Source of the DNA: Cyclobacterium sp.
GTDB taxonomy: Bacteria > Bacteroidota > Bacteroidia > Cytophagales > Cyclobacteriaceae
DNA: 64,000 nucleotides
NCBI RefSeq assembly: GCF_014762705.1
Contig: NZ_JABURL010000080.1
Coordinates: 53,562 to 117,561 of the forward strand
Direction: 5' to 3'
Shown piece by piece: positions 37,693 to 47,678 of this stretch. Below the pieces are notes generated by a model that was not told where the DNA came from, searched no databases, and saw nothing but the letters and a program-made list of their open reading frames with translations. How positions within the stretch are numbered: position 1 is the stretch's first letter; each line of letters begins with the position of its first letter. Position numbers and translations under genes: made by a program.

Positions 37693-38090
37693 TCAATTTT
37701 TTTTTTGATTTCTGCCATAATTTCACAAAACCATCAGGTTTTGTTGCTAATCAGCGCTGTGTTATACCAAAACCTCTCCGTCATCCCGATTTCTGCGTTT
37801 TTTAAATTGTTAATTCTACCGATGACCTATCCTTTCCTCACGGCGAGGGTGCAGACCTGGATTCAGTCGAATGGACCAAAAGGTCCCTGCACCCGCGGCA
37901 GTCTGAAGTTATGCGTATACCCATTTCCAACCTTTCCGTCCATTCTTCAATATCAGGCTTCAATTCCCGTTCTGTATTTTATTCCAGGATAAATCTAAAT
38001 TTACTGCGTTGAAGATAAAATTGTTTTAAAGCCCGAATAGTTTTAAATTTCCCAAATCTTTCAATTGACCAAATAAACCCTGAACCCACT
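37693..38090. other. 398-bp gene-free region with a structured element
   Basis: No convincing gene is seen here; the open frames have no family resemblance. Right after the GT2 stop is a weak ATCAA/TTGAT hairpin around a T-run. At 37847-37894 is a nested inverted repeat: GGGTGCAG (37847-37854) pairs with CTGCACCC (37887-37894), enclosing GGACC AAAA GGTCC (37873-37886). This part is visibly more GC-rich than its surroundings and could encode a structured RNA or be a repeat remnant. Confidence 0.5.
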
Positions 38091-38867
38091 GTGAAAAAAT
38101 TATTCTTTTGTATTTTTATATTGGTATTAAACACGGGAAATGCCCAGCATCTTCCACATCCATCGGCGGTATTTGAATGGGAAATGCTTCCTGTATCCAT
38201 AAACGGAGCAGTAGAAGAGAGGAAACTGATGGATTGGCCCACCGAAACCCTGGACAATTTTCGCATCATCCATTATACTTTGCAGGGCTCGGAAACCATG
38301 GACCTGCATTCAGGAGAAGAGCGTTTAGTACTGGTCAGTGATGGAGCACTTTCGTTAAAAATGGCTGAAGAAGAAACTGCCCTGGGCCAAAGAAGTGTGG
38401 GCTGGATTCCTTCACATATGCCCATCAGGATAGCTGTTGGTAATGACAATAAGGCTTCCTTTTTTATCATTGAATGGGAATCGGAATTAGTTGATGAGGA
38501 GTTGACGCCCATAGATACGAATCCAGTGCTTTTTGATTATTCTGAAATGGAATATAGGGAGAATTCCAGAGGTGGGAGGAGAGCTGTCATGCAGGCACCG
38601 ACCCAAACCCTTAGAGAACTGGAAATGCACATTACCACCCTGAAAGAAGGGGAAAAAAGCCATGACCCACATGTGCATGCTGATGAAGAGATCATATTGA
38701 TCTTGCAGGGTGAGGTAGAGGAAATGATTAATGGTACTCCATACAGACTGGGTGCTGGGTCGGTGATTTATCTGGCTGCATTTGACCCTCATGGCATCCG
38801 CAATGCAGGCAAGGGCAGTTGTGAGTATTTTGCTATCCGTTGGATCACAGAAAAAACAGAAAAGTAA
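38091..38867 (+). CDS. Exported cupin-domain protein
   Basis: A 258-residue protein starting at GTG 38091 with a Sec signal peptide (FFCIFILVLNTGNAQ). Two cupin halves are visible: the first includes MDLHSGEERLVLVSDGALSL, the second has the metal-binding set KSHDPHVHADEEIILILQGE and later FDPHGIRN (His/His/Glu and His). It is a bicupin of the type found near uronate and sugar catabolism genes. Enzymatic role unknown; a ureidoglycine-aminohydrolase-like or sugar-binding function is possible. Confidence 0.82.
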   Translation: MKKLFFCIFILVLNTGNAQHLPHPSAVFEWEMLPVSINGAVEERKLMDWPTETLDNFRIIHYTLQGSETMDLHSGEERLVLVSDGALSLKMAEEETALGQRSVGWIPSHMPIRIAVGNDNKASFFIIEWESELVDEELTPIDTNPVLFDYSEMEYRENSRGGRRAVMQAPTQTLRELEMHITTLKEGEKSHDPHVHADEEIILILQGEVEEMINGTPYRLGAGSVIYLAAFDPHGIRNAGKGSCEYFAIRWITEKTEK

Positions 38868-38905
38868 ACCTTTGTAGGTTTACTACCTGAGAAAGGTATT
38901 TTTTT
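38868..38905 (+). terminator. Probable terminator after the cupin gene
   Basis: ACCTTT (38868-38873) can pair with AAAGGT (38892-38897), with an inner AGGT/ACCT pairing, followed by a T-rich run. The stem is imperfect. Confidence 0.5.
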
Positions 38906-38997
38906 ATTTATTATAATAAAAGGTATATTGTGGAGGCAAATCTTTACAAATTACTCCGCCTAACCACTGCCTAACCAAACCCAAATAGCTCTTGATC

Positions 38998-39588
38998 ATG
39001 GGATTGCTGGAAAAATATACGGACGAAACATTACTTATCAGCCTCAGGCAAGGGGATGTCAAGGCATTCGACGAATTGTACCACAGGTATGCCAAAAAGC
39101 TAATGGCCTTCTCTTTAACTTTTTTCACCGACCAGCACCTGGCAGAGGAAGCCGTGCAGGAAATTTTTGTAAGAATTTGGGAGAGGAGGAAGAAACTGGA
39201 TGAATCAAAATCCTTTAAAAGTTACCTTTTTCAATCGGTAAAATTCTATATGTACAACCATATCAGGGACAGGAAAAAAGAGTGCTGTCTGGAAACCGCC
39301 GCAACAGAACAAATAATGGTAGCTCAGGACCCGGAGGCATCCCTGGCTTACCAGGAATTGGAAGAGTTGGCACTGGAGATGATTGGCAGGTTACCGAAAG
39401 TGCAGCAGGAAGTCTTTACATTGAACAAACTAAAAGGTCTGAACAGTGATCAGATCGCACTGCAGATGAACCTTTCAAAAAGGACCATAGAACATCACCT
39501 TTACCTGGCCTCCAAATCCCTTAAAAAGGGATTATTGCATCACCCCTCCTTTTCTTTGCTGATTTTTACAGGTATATATTTTTTCTGA
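38998..39588 (+). CDS. ECF-type RNA polymerase sigma-70 factor
   Basis: A 196-residue sigma factor. Region 2 is FDELYHRYAKKLMAF to AEEAVQEIFVRIWERRKK; region 4 is LPKVQQEVFTLNKLKGLNSD and MNLSKRTIEHHLYLASKSLK, the helix-turn-helix that reads the -35 element. ATG 38998 is chosen over TTG 38992. It is followed by a FecR anti-sigma gene and a SusC gene with an STN domain, the typical trans-envelope signalling set that switches on a polysaccharide-utilization locus. Confidence 0.95.
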   Translation: MGLLEKYTDETLLISLRQGDVKAFDELYHRYAKKLMAFSLTFFTDQHLAEEAVQEIFVRIWERRKKLDESKSFKSYLFQSVKFYMYNHIRDRKKECCLETAATEQIMVAQDPEASLAYQELEELALEMIGRLPKVQQEVFTLNKLKGLNSDQIALQMNLSKRTIEHHLYLASKSLKKGLLHHPSFSLLIFTGIYFF

Positions 39589-39730
39589 AAGTATATTGAT
39601 ACTAATTTTCAGAATTTAATTCTTAAAATCTTCATTTTACCCATTATTAAATTTTATTTTATTAATTTTTACCCTTCATTAAGTAAATGGGTTGACTTGT
39701 GTTTTATACTTCCAAAGCACAATAAACCCA

Positions 39731-40717
39731 GTGGAAAAAGAATTACTCATCAAATTTTTAAATGGAACAGCCAATTCTGCGGAACGCAGGCAGGTAACGG
39801 AATGGCTGGAACAGGATGATGCAAAGGAAAATTTTGATCGCTTCCTCCGTGAACACTGGAAAAATGCGGACTCAAATTCACCTGACAATACAGATTATCC
39901 ATTGCTATTGAAGAAGATTCATTCAAAAATCTTTCCCAAATCCAAAATCAGGCCAATTTGGCCATGGGGGAAGTATTGTAAAATTGCCGTCAGCCTCTTG
40001 CTACTTCTGGCAAGTGCCTTTTTTATAAAACAGGCGGTGGATTACAAGGAACCAGAACCTGTACTTTCAGAAAGGATTATTGAGAAAAGTACAGGTGAAG
40101 GGGAAAAACTCCAGCTTACCCTTCCTGATGATAGCAAGATTACCTTGAATGCCAATACTACCGTTTCTTTTTCTTCCTTATATGGAGTTAAGGATAGGAT
40201 AGTTCGTTTATCTGGGGAGGCATTTTTTGAAATCGCCAAAGATTCATTGCGGCCTTTTCGGGTGGAAACCGATGGAATTGTTACTACAGCTTTGGGTACC
40301 GCTTTTAATGTTTTTGCCCGCTCCGGACAGGTTTCGGTGGCCCTGACAGAAGGAAGAGTCGCTGTTGATGGTCCTCAATCCAAAATGGAATTGGAGCCCG
40401 GGCAATTGGCCAGGATGGATAAGTCAACAGCTATTTCCGGGGTTATGGTGAAAAAATTTGATGTAGAAAAAATTACCGGCTGGAAAGAAGGAAGGCTGGT
40501 TTTTGACAAAAAACCCCTGAAACTTATTTTGGAGGATTTGGAAAGATGGTATGGGGTAGAAATGAAAATTGATCCCGGGCTGAATGTTAATCGAAGGGTG
40601 ATAGGAACTTTCAGGAACAAAAACCTTTCCGATGTACTGACGGGATTGGGTTTTTCTATGGGCTTTGAATTCAATATCAATCATAAAGAAGTTACCATCA
40701 AAAAGAATCGCCTATGA
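39731..40717 (+). CDS. FecR-family anti-sigma factor
   Basis: A 328-residue inner-membrane signal transducer. The N-terminal part (LLIKFLNGTANSAERRQVTEWL) binds the sigma factor in the cytoplasm, one membrane helix follows near residue 85 (AVSLLLLLASAFFI), and the periplasmic FecR domain contains LSGEAFFEIAKDS and GTAFNVFARSG. A terminal STN-like region (LEDLERWYGVEMKID) senses the SusC partner. GTG 39731 is preferred to TTG 39692 because the family N-terminus begins there. It lies 142 bases after the sigma gene. Confidence 0.93.
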   Translation: MEKELLIKFLNGTANSAERRQVTEWLEQDDAKENFDRFLREHWKNADSNSPDNTDYPLLLKKIHSKIFPKSKIRPIWPWGKYCKIAVSLLLLLASAFFIKQAVDYKEPEPVLSERIIEKSTGEGEKLQLTLPDDSKITLNANTTVSFSSLYGVKDRIVRLSGEAFFEIAKDSLRPFRVETDGIVTTALGTAFNVFARSGQVSVALTEGRVAVDGPQSKMELEPGQLARMDKSTAISGVMVKKFDVEKITGWKEGRLVFDKKPLKLILEDLERWYGVEMKIDPGLNVNRRVIGTFRNKNLSDVLTGLGFSMGFEFNINHKEVTIKKNRL

Positions 40718-40807
40718 AACAAAAAATGCAGGACAAAACCTCCATCGCCAAATGAATTGCTTTGCCCTGCTGACTTTAAAGTGTAAAACTCAAAATCCTT
40801 TAAAATT

Positions 40808-43800
40808 ATGAAAAGAAAATTACTGTACCTAATCAAAATGGTATCGAAAAACTTATTGTATGGTTTGGTTATTCAATGTTTGTTCATGACGACATTGATG
40901 GCACATGAGATCAGTGCCCAGATCAAGCCCATTGATGAATCCCATATCCGGCTAAGCAAAGCAGAATGGGGTTTAGAGGAAATCTTTCAGGAAGTGGAAG
41001 AAAAAACAGACTATTCCTTCGTTCTGGGAGAGGAAATTCTGAACAATAAGGCACAATTGAACCTCAAAAGTAAACGGCAAACCGTAAATGAGTTGCTATT
41101 GGATATAGCCCTGGGCGCCAATTTGAAATTCAAACAAATAGACAATTCCATTTATGTAGCCCCGGGTAATAAGAAACCCAAAGAACCCATTGAAATTTTG
41201 ATAGAAGAGCGCCCGATCACTGGAAAAGTGGTAGACGCTAACGGAGAAGGGATTCCAGGAGCTACTGTATTGGTGGAGGGTACTACCATTGGTACTGCCA
41301 CGGATATTGACGGGAATTTTAGCCTGGAAGTACCTGATGATGCCGTTCTGGTGATTTCCTACATTGGTTACGAATCACAGCGCATTGAGTTGGGCAACCA
41401 AAATGAGGTCAATGTGACCATGGAGGAGGACCTTTCTTCGCTGGATGAAATTGTGGTAGTAGGTTATGGTACGCAGAAAAAAGTTAACCTTACAGGAGCC
41501 GTAAGCACGGTTACTTCAGAGGACATCGTGAACCAGCCGGTAGGTCAGACCTCCATGGCCCTACAGGGAATAGCACCAGGGGTGACCATCACCCAACGAA
41601 GCGGTCAGCCGGGATCAGATGGGGGAGCCATTCGGATCAGAGGAATCGGTACCCTGGGAGATTCCGACCCTTTGGTTATGGTAGACGGAGTAGAAACCAG
41701 TCTTAACAATGTGGATCCAAATGAAATAGAAAACATATCTATTTTGAAAGATGCCTCTTCAGCGGCCATCTATGGTGCACGTGCCGCCAATGGCGTAGTC
41801 CTCATCACCACTAAGAGAGGGGTAGAAGGTGTACGTGTCAATTACAACATGTATGCAGGCTTTCAGGTACCTACCCGCATGCCGGAAATTGTAGGTGCAT
41901 TGGATCACATGGAGTTGGCCAACGAAGCATTTACCAATGTGGGTAATGACCCGCAATATTCTGAACAATTCCTTGCTGATTACCGGGCCGGTATGCCTTC
42001 CGATAAGTACCCAAATACAGACTGGCAGGCCCTGACTCTAAAAAATACGGCTTTTATGCAAAATCATAATGTAAGTATCAATGCCGGAAGTGAAAAAGCA
42101 AGGGTTTTTGGTTCTATCAGTTATCTGGACCAGGACGGTATCATTCCCAATACCGATTTTAACCGGTTTAACCTCAGGCTCAACTCTGATGTCAACGTTT
42201 CCGATAAATTGACATTGTCCACAGATATATTTTTACGAAGGGCATATCAAAGGGAACCGTCCTCAGGCACCGGATATGTTTTTCACTGGATGCGAAGAAT
42301 TCCTGCAAATGAAGTTGGCATATTGTCCAACGGGCGCTATGGAGAAGGCTGGAATGGTGATCATCCGCTGGCGCGTGCCAAAGATGGCGGCCTGAGAACG
42401 GAAGAAAGTTTGGATGCCATTCTTAACTTCCGTCTGAACTATAAAATTACCGATTGGTTGTCGGCTGAATTGATGTATGCCCCCAAGTTCTGGAATCCTC
42501 ATACCAAAAGTTTTTCAAATATTACCCAGACCTATGCCCGGGATGGAGTAACCCCTACCCATTTTGTGCCCCAGCGTAATTCTTTGAGCGAAAGGTTTGA
42601 CCGTGAATGGTACAACAACATCCGGGCAATTGTTACCATGGACAGAACTTTCAATGAAGTACATACCCTTGGAATCACCGCAGGGTACCAGCAGGAAGAC
42701 CAGACCAACATGTGGATTTCTGCTTATCGGGAGGTGTTTCCTTTGCCCCAATACCAGCAGATCAATGCAGGTAACCGGGCGAATGAACAAACAGGTGGTG
42801 CCGCCTCTCACTGGGCGTTGCAATCTGTATTCGGCAGGGTTACCTATAATTACGACGAAAGGTACCTGTTGGAGGGGAATGTCCGTAGGGATGCCTCCTC
42901 GCGCTTTGCCGAAGGCAACCGTGTGGGTGTATTCCCTTCCTTTTCTGCCGGATGGCGGATTTCGGAGGAGAATTTCATGCAGGGCAATTCCGGCATCATT
43001 GATCAGTTGAAGTTGAGAGCCAGCTGGGGCCAATTGGGCAATCAAAATATAGGTTTGTATCCCTTTGCCGCATTTATGTCCCTTGGAGGAGGAGCCCAGG
43101 ATTATGTGTTTGATGAGGCTAATGCTCCGGGTGCGGCTTTGAACAGCATGGCCAATTCATCCATCCAATGGGAAATGACCGAAACCACTGATATTGGATT
43201 GGATTTAAACCTTTGGGGCAAATTGGATGTGGCAGCAGATTATTACATAAGGAGGACAAAAGATATTCTCCTTCCGCTGAATATCCCTCAGACCATTGGA
43301 TTAAGTGCTCCTTTTCAAAATGCCGGGGAGGTAAAAAACAATGGTTTTGAATTGATGGTCAATTACCGCAATAAGGTAGGGGATTTGAATTATAGCGTTA
43401 TGGTCAATTATTCCGATGTACGCAACGAAATCATTGACATGCGCGGTATTGAAAATACCGGCCTGACCGTAAACAGGGAGGGGTACCCCATTGGCTCTTT
43501 TTTCGGCTACATTTCGGAAGGTTTGTTTCAAACTCAGGAAGAGGTGGACAACCATGCCGATCAATTTGGAAACATTGCTCCGGGTGACATCAAGTACCGC
43601 GATGTAGATGGAGACGGTATGATTAATGACCGGGACCTTGCAGTGATTGGCAGCCCTATACCCAGGCATACCTTTGGTCTGCGGCTTAATGCCGATTACA
43701 AGGGATTTGATTTCTCCTTGTTTTTACAAGGAGTAGGCAAAGCGGATGGCTACCTGTTTGGCCAGGGCATCATGCCCTTTTACCTGGGTGGTACAGTACA

Positions 43801-44131
43801 GGAACAGCACAAAGACCGTTGGACCCCCGATAATCCGGATGCCTCCTTTCCCAGATTGGCCTGGAACCGAACTAATAACGAACAAAATTCCAGCTTTTGG
43901 ATGCGGAATGCGGCCTATTTAAGGGGCCAGAACCTACAATTCGGTTATTCCCTTCCTGAAAATGTCCTCGAAAGGCTGAATATCCAGCGGGCACGTATTT
44001 ACCTGAGTGGTAGAAACCTGTTTACCATTACGGATTTTTATGAGGGCTACGACCCGGAAGCACCCGTTAGCAATGGGGGTTGGTATCCGCAGATGACTAC
44101 CTACACCATGGGCTTGAATGTTAACTTCTAA
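40808..44131 (+). CDS. SusC/RagA-type TonB-dependent transporter with STN domain
   Basis: A 1107-residue outer-membrane transporter for a saccharide. After the signal peptide (about 1-38) come an STN signalling domain (about 55-120), a CarboxypepD_reg-like domain (ITGKVVDANGEGIPGATVLV, about 137-215), a TonB-box-like DEIVVVGYGTQKK, a plug domain (QPGSDGGAIRIRGIGTLGDS, then DASSAAIYGARAANGVVLIT) and a long β-barrel ending LNVNF. The STN domain links uptake to the FecR/ECF pair just upstream. The next gene is SusD. Ligand unknown. Confidence 0.96.
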   Translation: MKRKLLYLIKMVSKNLLYGLVIQCLFMTTLMAHEISAQIKPIDESHIRLSKAEWGLEEIFQEVEEKTDYSFVLGEEILNNKAQLNLKSKRQTVNELLLDIALGANLKFKQIDNSIYVAPGNKKPKEPIEILIEERPITGKVVDANGEGIPGATVLVEGTTIGTATDIDGNFSLEVPDDAVLVISYIGYESQRIELGNQNEVNVTMEEDLSSLDEIVVVGYGTQKKVNLTGAVSTVTSEDIVNQPVGQTSMALQGIAPGVTITQRSGQPGSDGGAIRIRGIGTLGDSDPLVMVDGVETSLNNVDPNEIENISILKDASSAAIYGARAANGVVLITTKRGVEGVRVNYNMYAGFQVPTRMPEIVGALDHMELANEAFTNVGNDPQYSEQFLADYRAGMPSDKYPNTDWQALTLKNTAFMQNHNVSINAGSEKARVFGSISYLDQDGIIPNTDFNRFNLRLNSDVNVSDKLTLSTDIFLRRAYQREPSSGTGYVFHWMRRIPANEVGILSNGRYGEGWNGDHPLARAKDGGLRTEESLDAILNFRLNYKITDWLSAELMYAPKFWNPHTKSFSNITQTYARDGVTPTHFVPQRNSLSERFDREWYNNIRAIVTMDRTFNEVHTLGITAGYQQEDQTNMWISAYREVFPLPQYQQINAGNRANEQTGGAASHWALQSVFGRVTYNYDERYLLEGNVRRDASSRFAEGNRVGVFPSFSAGWRISEENFMQGNSGIIDQLKLRASWGQLGNQNIGLYPFAAFMSLGGGAQDYVFDEANAPGAALNSMANSSIQWEMTETTDIGLDLNLWGKLDVAADYYIRRTKDILLPLNIPQTIGLSAPFQNAGEVKNNGFELMVNYRNKVGDLNYSVMVNYSDVRNEIIDMRGIENTGLTVNREGYPIGSFFGYISEGLFQTQEEVDNHADQFGNIAPGDIKYRDVDGDGMINDRDLAVIGSPIPRHTFGLRLNADYKGFDFSLFLQGVGKADGYLFGQGIMPFYLGGTVQEQHKDRWTPDNPDASFPRLAWNRTNNEQNSSFWMRNAAYLRGQNLQFGYSLPENVLERLNIQRARIYLSGRNLFTITDFYEGYDPEAPVSNGGWYPQMTTYTMGLNVNF

Positions 44132-44144
44132 ACAGCAGGAACCG

Positions 44145-45824
44145 ATGAAAAATCTAATTAAATATATATTATTGATTCCCGTTCTATTCTTCTCTGCTTC
44201 TTGTGAAGATGAGTTTTTGGAGCGGATGCCGCTGGATTCTCCATCCAGTGAGACGTATTTTGAAAATGAAACCGAATTGGAAATGGCCGTGACCGGAGTG
44301 TATAACCGTCTTTGGTATTGGCCTGCAGGAATTGCCTGGTTTTTGTCTTTCGATTTTGCCTCTGATGATGGCTGGGACCGAAACGGGAGTACCCTTCAGG
44401 CCCTGGGCAGGGGAGAGCAAAATGCCGACAATGGGTTTACGAATGGTTTCTGGTCCCATTTCTACCGGGCCATTAACCGCACCAACTTCATTACCTCCAG
44501 AGGCAGCCACCTGCGGGATGAAATGGATCCGGCCAAATATGACCGGCTCGTAGGAGAAGCCAGATTTATCCGCGCCTATTTCTACGCTTACCTGGCCGAA
44601 TTGTACGGAGACGTTCCTCTGGTGACAACTACACTGACCCTGGAGGAATCGCAAACGCCCAGGACCCCAAAATCTGAAGTGATTGATTTTGTAATGGACG
44701 AGCTAAATGAAATAAAGGCCTACCTGCCCATGGAAGCAACTGAAAAGGGCAGAATTACCCAGGGAACTGTCCTGGCGTTGATGTCGCGCGTGGCTTTATG
44801 GAATGAAAGGTGGGAAGAATCTGCCAGTGCAGCAAAGGAGCTTATGGATTCTCAGGCTTATTCAATTGATCCGGATTACGAAGGCATGTTTACCTTTGCG
44901 GGGGATAATTCTCCGGAGGTAATCACCCGCATCCAATATTTGAGGGGAGTACAAACGCATAATATGCCAAGAAATTTCTGGTCCAGAATGGCATTGGGCC
45001 ATTCCAATAAAAAGCCGCCACAGGATTTTGTAGATACCTATGACTGCATAGATGGATTACCGATTGATGAATCGCCACTTTATGACCCACAAAGTCCCTT
45101 TGAAAACCGGGACCCCAGATTGGATTACACCTTGGTGGTACCTGGTTCCCGATTGGTTAACTGGATCTATGAAACGCATAGCGACAGCACCATGACCTGG
45201 GAATTTCAGGGAGAAGATAGCGTACGGGTACCCAATATCGAAGCACAACATGCCTATGCCTCCTTTACTGGCTACCTGTACCGCAAACATGTGGATGTGG
45301 CCAATTATCCAACAGATGTAGGGTCTACTGATCAGAACCTGACGATATTCCGCCTGGGTGAAGTTTTGTTGAATTATGCCGAAGCCAAGGTGGAACTGAA
45401 CCAAATTGACGAAAGCGTTTATAATGCCATCAATGCTATCCGACAGAGAGAATCGGTTCAAATGCCACCCATTGCATCAGGAAAGACCCAGGAGGAAATG
45501 AGAAATCTGGTTCGTAAGGAAAGAAGACATGAGTTGGGTATAGAGGGATTCAGGTATTTCGATATCCGCAGGTGGGGCATTGCCGAAGAGGTGATTCCCG
45601 GTCCCTACCGGGGCAGGGTAAACCGATATGGTGAAGGTGGCTGGCTCAACGAGCCCCCCATGATCGATGCCATCGGCACACCTAGCTACGATCATATCAG
45701 CAATGCGGATGAAATGGTGGTTGTAGAAACCCGGGATTTCAATCCCAACAGGGATTACCTTTGGCCCATACCCCGAATTGAACTGGAAACCAATACAGCA
45801 TTGACCCAGAATCCGGGTTATTGA
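44145..45824 (+). CDS. SusD/RagB-family surface glycan-binding lipoprotein
   Basis: A 559-residue lipoprotein that caps SusC and captures the substrate at the cell surface. Lipobox at [11 protein letters not shown], with acidic residues following Cys. Typical SusD elements are [82 protein letters not shown], and [13 protein letters not shown] at the end. ATG 44145, just after the SusC stop, starts the signal peptide; ATG 44118 inside susC is in frame but unlikely. It is cotranscribed with SusC. Confidence 0.95.
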   Translation: MKNLIKYILLIPVLFFSASCEDEFLERMPLDSPSSETYFENETELEMAVTGVYNRLWYWPAGIAWFLSFDFASDDGWDRNGSTLQALGRGEQNADNGFTNGFWSHFYRAINRTNFITSRGSHLRDEMDPAKYDRLVGEARFIRAYFYAYLAELYGDVPLVTTTLTLEESQTPRTPKSEVIDFVMDELNEIKAYLPMEATEKGRITQGTVLALMSRVALWNERWEESASAAKELMDSQAYSIDPDYEGMFTFAGDNSPEVITRIQYLRGVQTHNMPRNFWSRMALGHSNKKPPQDFVDTYDCIDGLPIDESPLYDPQSPFENRDPRLDYTLVVPGSRLVNWIYETHSDSTMTWEFQGEDSVRVPNIEAQHAYASFTGYLYRKHVDVANYPTDVGSTDQNLTIFRLGEVLLNYAEAKVELNQIDESVYNAINAIRQRESVQMPPIASGKTQEEMRNLVRKERRHELGIEGFRYFDIRRWGIAEEVIPGPYRGRVNRYGEGGWLNEPPMIDAIGTPSYDHISNADEMVVVETRDFNPNRDYLWPIPRIELETNTALTQNPGY

Positions 45825-45835
45825 TACCGGAGCTG

Positions 45836-47641
45836 ATGCTGAAAATTGATAATTTCAGGGATTCCTTCCCCAAACGGTTGGGGCAGGAATCCCTTCCCAT
45901 ACCTATTAATGCTGCCCAGGCAAAAGGAGCAAAGAAATGTCTTGCTTTTTTCCTTCAGATCATCCTTTGCGCCATTCTTTGCATTGGCCAGTCTCCTAAG
46001 GTGTTCTCTCAGGTTAGCAAGTATGACCTGGTGGTTTATGGTGGGACTTCCGCTGGGATCACCGCCGTCATACAAGCAGCTAGAATGGGTAAGCAAGTCG
46101 TGTTGATCGAATCCGGAAACAGGCTGGGAGGGCTTACTACCGGTGGTCTGGGACAAACGGATATCGGAAACAAGCAAGCGATCGGGGGAATAGCCCGCGA
46201 GTTTTACCAAAATATAAAGCTGTACTACGATCAGCCTGAAAACTGGATATGGCAGGAAAAGAAAAATTACAAAGGAGTGGCCTATTCCCGTTCTGAAGAG
46301 GGAGAGGAAACCATGTGGACCTTTGAGCCTTCTGCAGCTTTGCACGTTCTGGAAGAGATGATTGCCAATGAAAGTTCCATTACCCTCGTCTATGATGAAA
46401 GACTAAACCGCAAGACCGGCGTAATAATGAAAAACCAAAGCATAAAAGCACTGGAGATGGAAAGCGGGAAACGAATTTATGGGAGCATGTTCATTGATGC
46501 CAGCTATGAAGGAGACCTGATGGCAGCGGCAAACGTATCCTATACGATTGGCAGGGAAACCAATCACCTTTATGGAGAAACTCTCAATGGTGTTCAGGCC
46601 AATACATATGGTGTTACCCTAGGCGGAAAACCGGCTAAGAATGGGAGAAATCATAATTTGGTGGATGGGGTGGACCCTTACATCGTGCTTGGTGATCCGG
46701 ATTCCGGATTGCTTCCCTTCATTTCTTCTACAGGACCGGGAATTGATGGTAGCGGGGACGCAAAAATTCAGGCCTATTGTTTTCGGATGACACTGACAGA
46801 TCATCCTGAAAACAGGGTTCCCTTTGAAAAGCCGGCTTCCTATGATGAGGCAAATTATGAATTGTTATTCAGGAATTACGAAGTGGCAGGAGACCTGGAG
46901 AAAATGTATGATTATGGAACCCCTTACCTTCCCTGGGCCAATTCGGCCATGCCCAACCGGAAAACAGATACCAATAACAAACATGGCTTTTCGACCGATT
47001 TTATCGGGCAAAATTATGCTTATCCTGAGGCCAACTACGAAGTAAGAGAAAAAATCACGCAAGCACACAGGGAATACCAAAAGGGCCTGATGTGGACGCT
47101 GGCTTATCATCCCAGAATCCCTCAGCTAGTGCGTGATGAGGTTTCAAAATGGGGCACTTGCAAGGATGAATTCGCTCGGGAGGATGGCTGGCCTGCGCAG
47201 CTTTACATAAGAGAGGCCCGTAGGATGGTGAGTGATTACGTCATGACCCAACACCATTGTGAAGGGCTGGAAGTAGCTGAGGACCCTATCGCTCTGGCCG
47301 CCTATGGAATGGATTCCCATCACGTACAGCGGTATGTGGATGCCAATGGCTTTGTAAAAAACGAGGGGAATGTGGAAGGTAGCGTGCCTGGACCTTATCC
47401 CATAAGTTACCGATCCATTGTTCCTAAAAAGAGTGAAGCGAAAAATCTCTTGGTTCCTGTTTGTCTAAGTGCCTCACATATTGCCTTTGGTTCAATTCGC
47501 ATGGAACCGGTATTTATGGTTCTGGGTCAGTCGGCAGCTATAGCAGCTTCCCTGGCAATTGATGCCAAAAGCAGTGTACAGGCTGTTCCATATCAGCTCT
47601 TAAGAAATGAATTAATTACCTACAGGCAGAGACTTGAATAA
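45836..47641 (+). CDS. Exported FAD-dependent oxidoreductase (paralog 1)
   Basis: First of five related FAD enzymes. The body is about 545 residues: FAD-binding Rossmann region [18 protein letters not shown] (about 61-78), then [45 protein letters not shown], and C-terminal [21 protein letters not shown] hydrophobic segment ending SPKVFSQ is a probable Sec signal. The start is uncertain: ATG 45836 adds about 38 polar residues ahead of the signal and the coding stretch contains a perfect hairpin (45858-45893). Probably oxidises a sugar outside the cytoplasm; substrate unknown. Confidence 0.85.
   Translation: MLKIDNFRDSFPKRLGQESLPIPINAAQAKGAKKCLAFFLQIILCAILCIGQSPKVFSQVSKYDLVVYGGTSAGITAVIQAARMGKQVVLIESGNRLGGLTTGGLGQTDIGNKQAIGGIAREFYQNIKLYYDQPENWIWQEKKNYKGVAYSRSEEGEETMWTFEPSAALHVLEEMIANESSITLVYDERLNRKTGVIMKNQSIKALEMESGKRIYGSMFIDASYEGDLMAAANVSYTIGRETNHLYGETLNGVQANTYGVTLGGKPAKNGRNHNLVDGVDPYIVLGDPDSGLLPFISSTGPGIDGSGDAKIQAYCFRMTLTDHPENRVPFEKPASYDEANYELLFRNYEVAGDLEKMYDYGTPYLPWANSAMPNRKTDTNNKHGFSTDFIGQNYAYPEANYEVREKITQAHREYQKGLMWTLAYHPRIPQLVRDEVSKWGTCKDEFAREDGWPAQLYIREARRMVSDYVMTQHHCEGLEVAEDPIALAAYGMDSHHVQRYVDANGFVKNEGNVEGSVPGPYPISYRSIVPKKSEAKNLLVPVCLSASHIAFGSIRMEPVFMVLGQSAAIAASLAIDAKSSVQAVPYQLLRNELITYRQRLE
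45858..45893. repeat. Strong hairpin between susD and the first FAD gene
   Basis: GGGATTCC (45858-45865) pairs with GGAATCCC (45886-45893), and CCCCAA with TTGGGG inside it, separated by a 2-base offset on each side and a short loop. It lies 34 bases after the susD stop, without a clear T-run. It may attenuate transcription from susCD into the downstream genes or protect an mRNA end. Confidence 0.7.
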
Positions 47642-47678
47642 CTACTGCCAGGTAGCAAATTATAAAACCCAAACTGAC

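Noticed and set aside
37690..37712. ATCAA/TTGAT around a T-run as terminator of the GT2 gene
   Set aside because: Five-base stem with a T-only loop is too weak to call.
37705..37992. 95-residue open frame in the gap before the cupin gene
   Set aside because: No family resemblance, signal peptide or ribosome site, and it spans the nested inverted repeat.
39692..39730. TTG 39692 as start of the FecR gene
   Set aside because: The added 13 residues do not fit the family N-terminus, which begins at GTG 39731.
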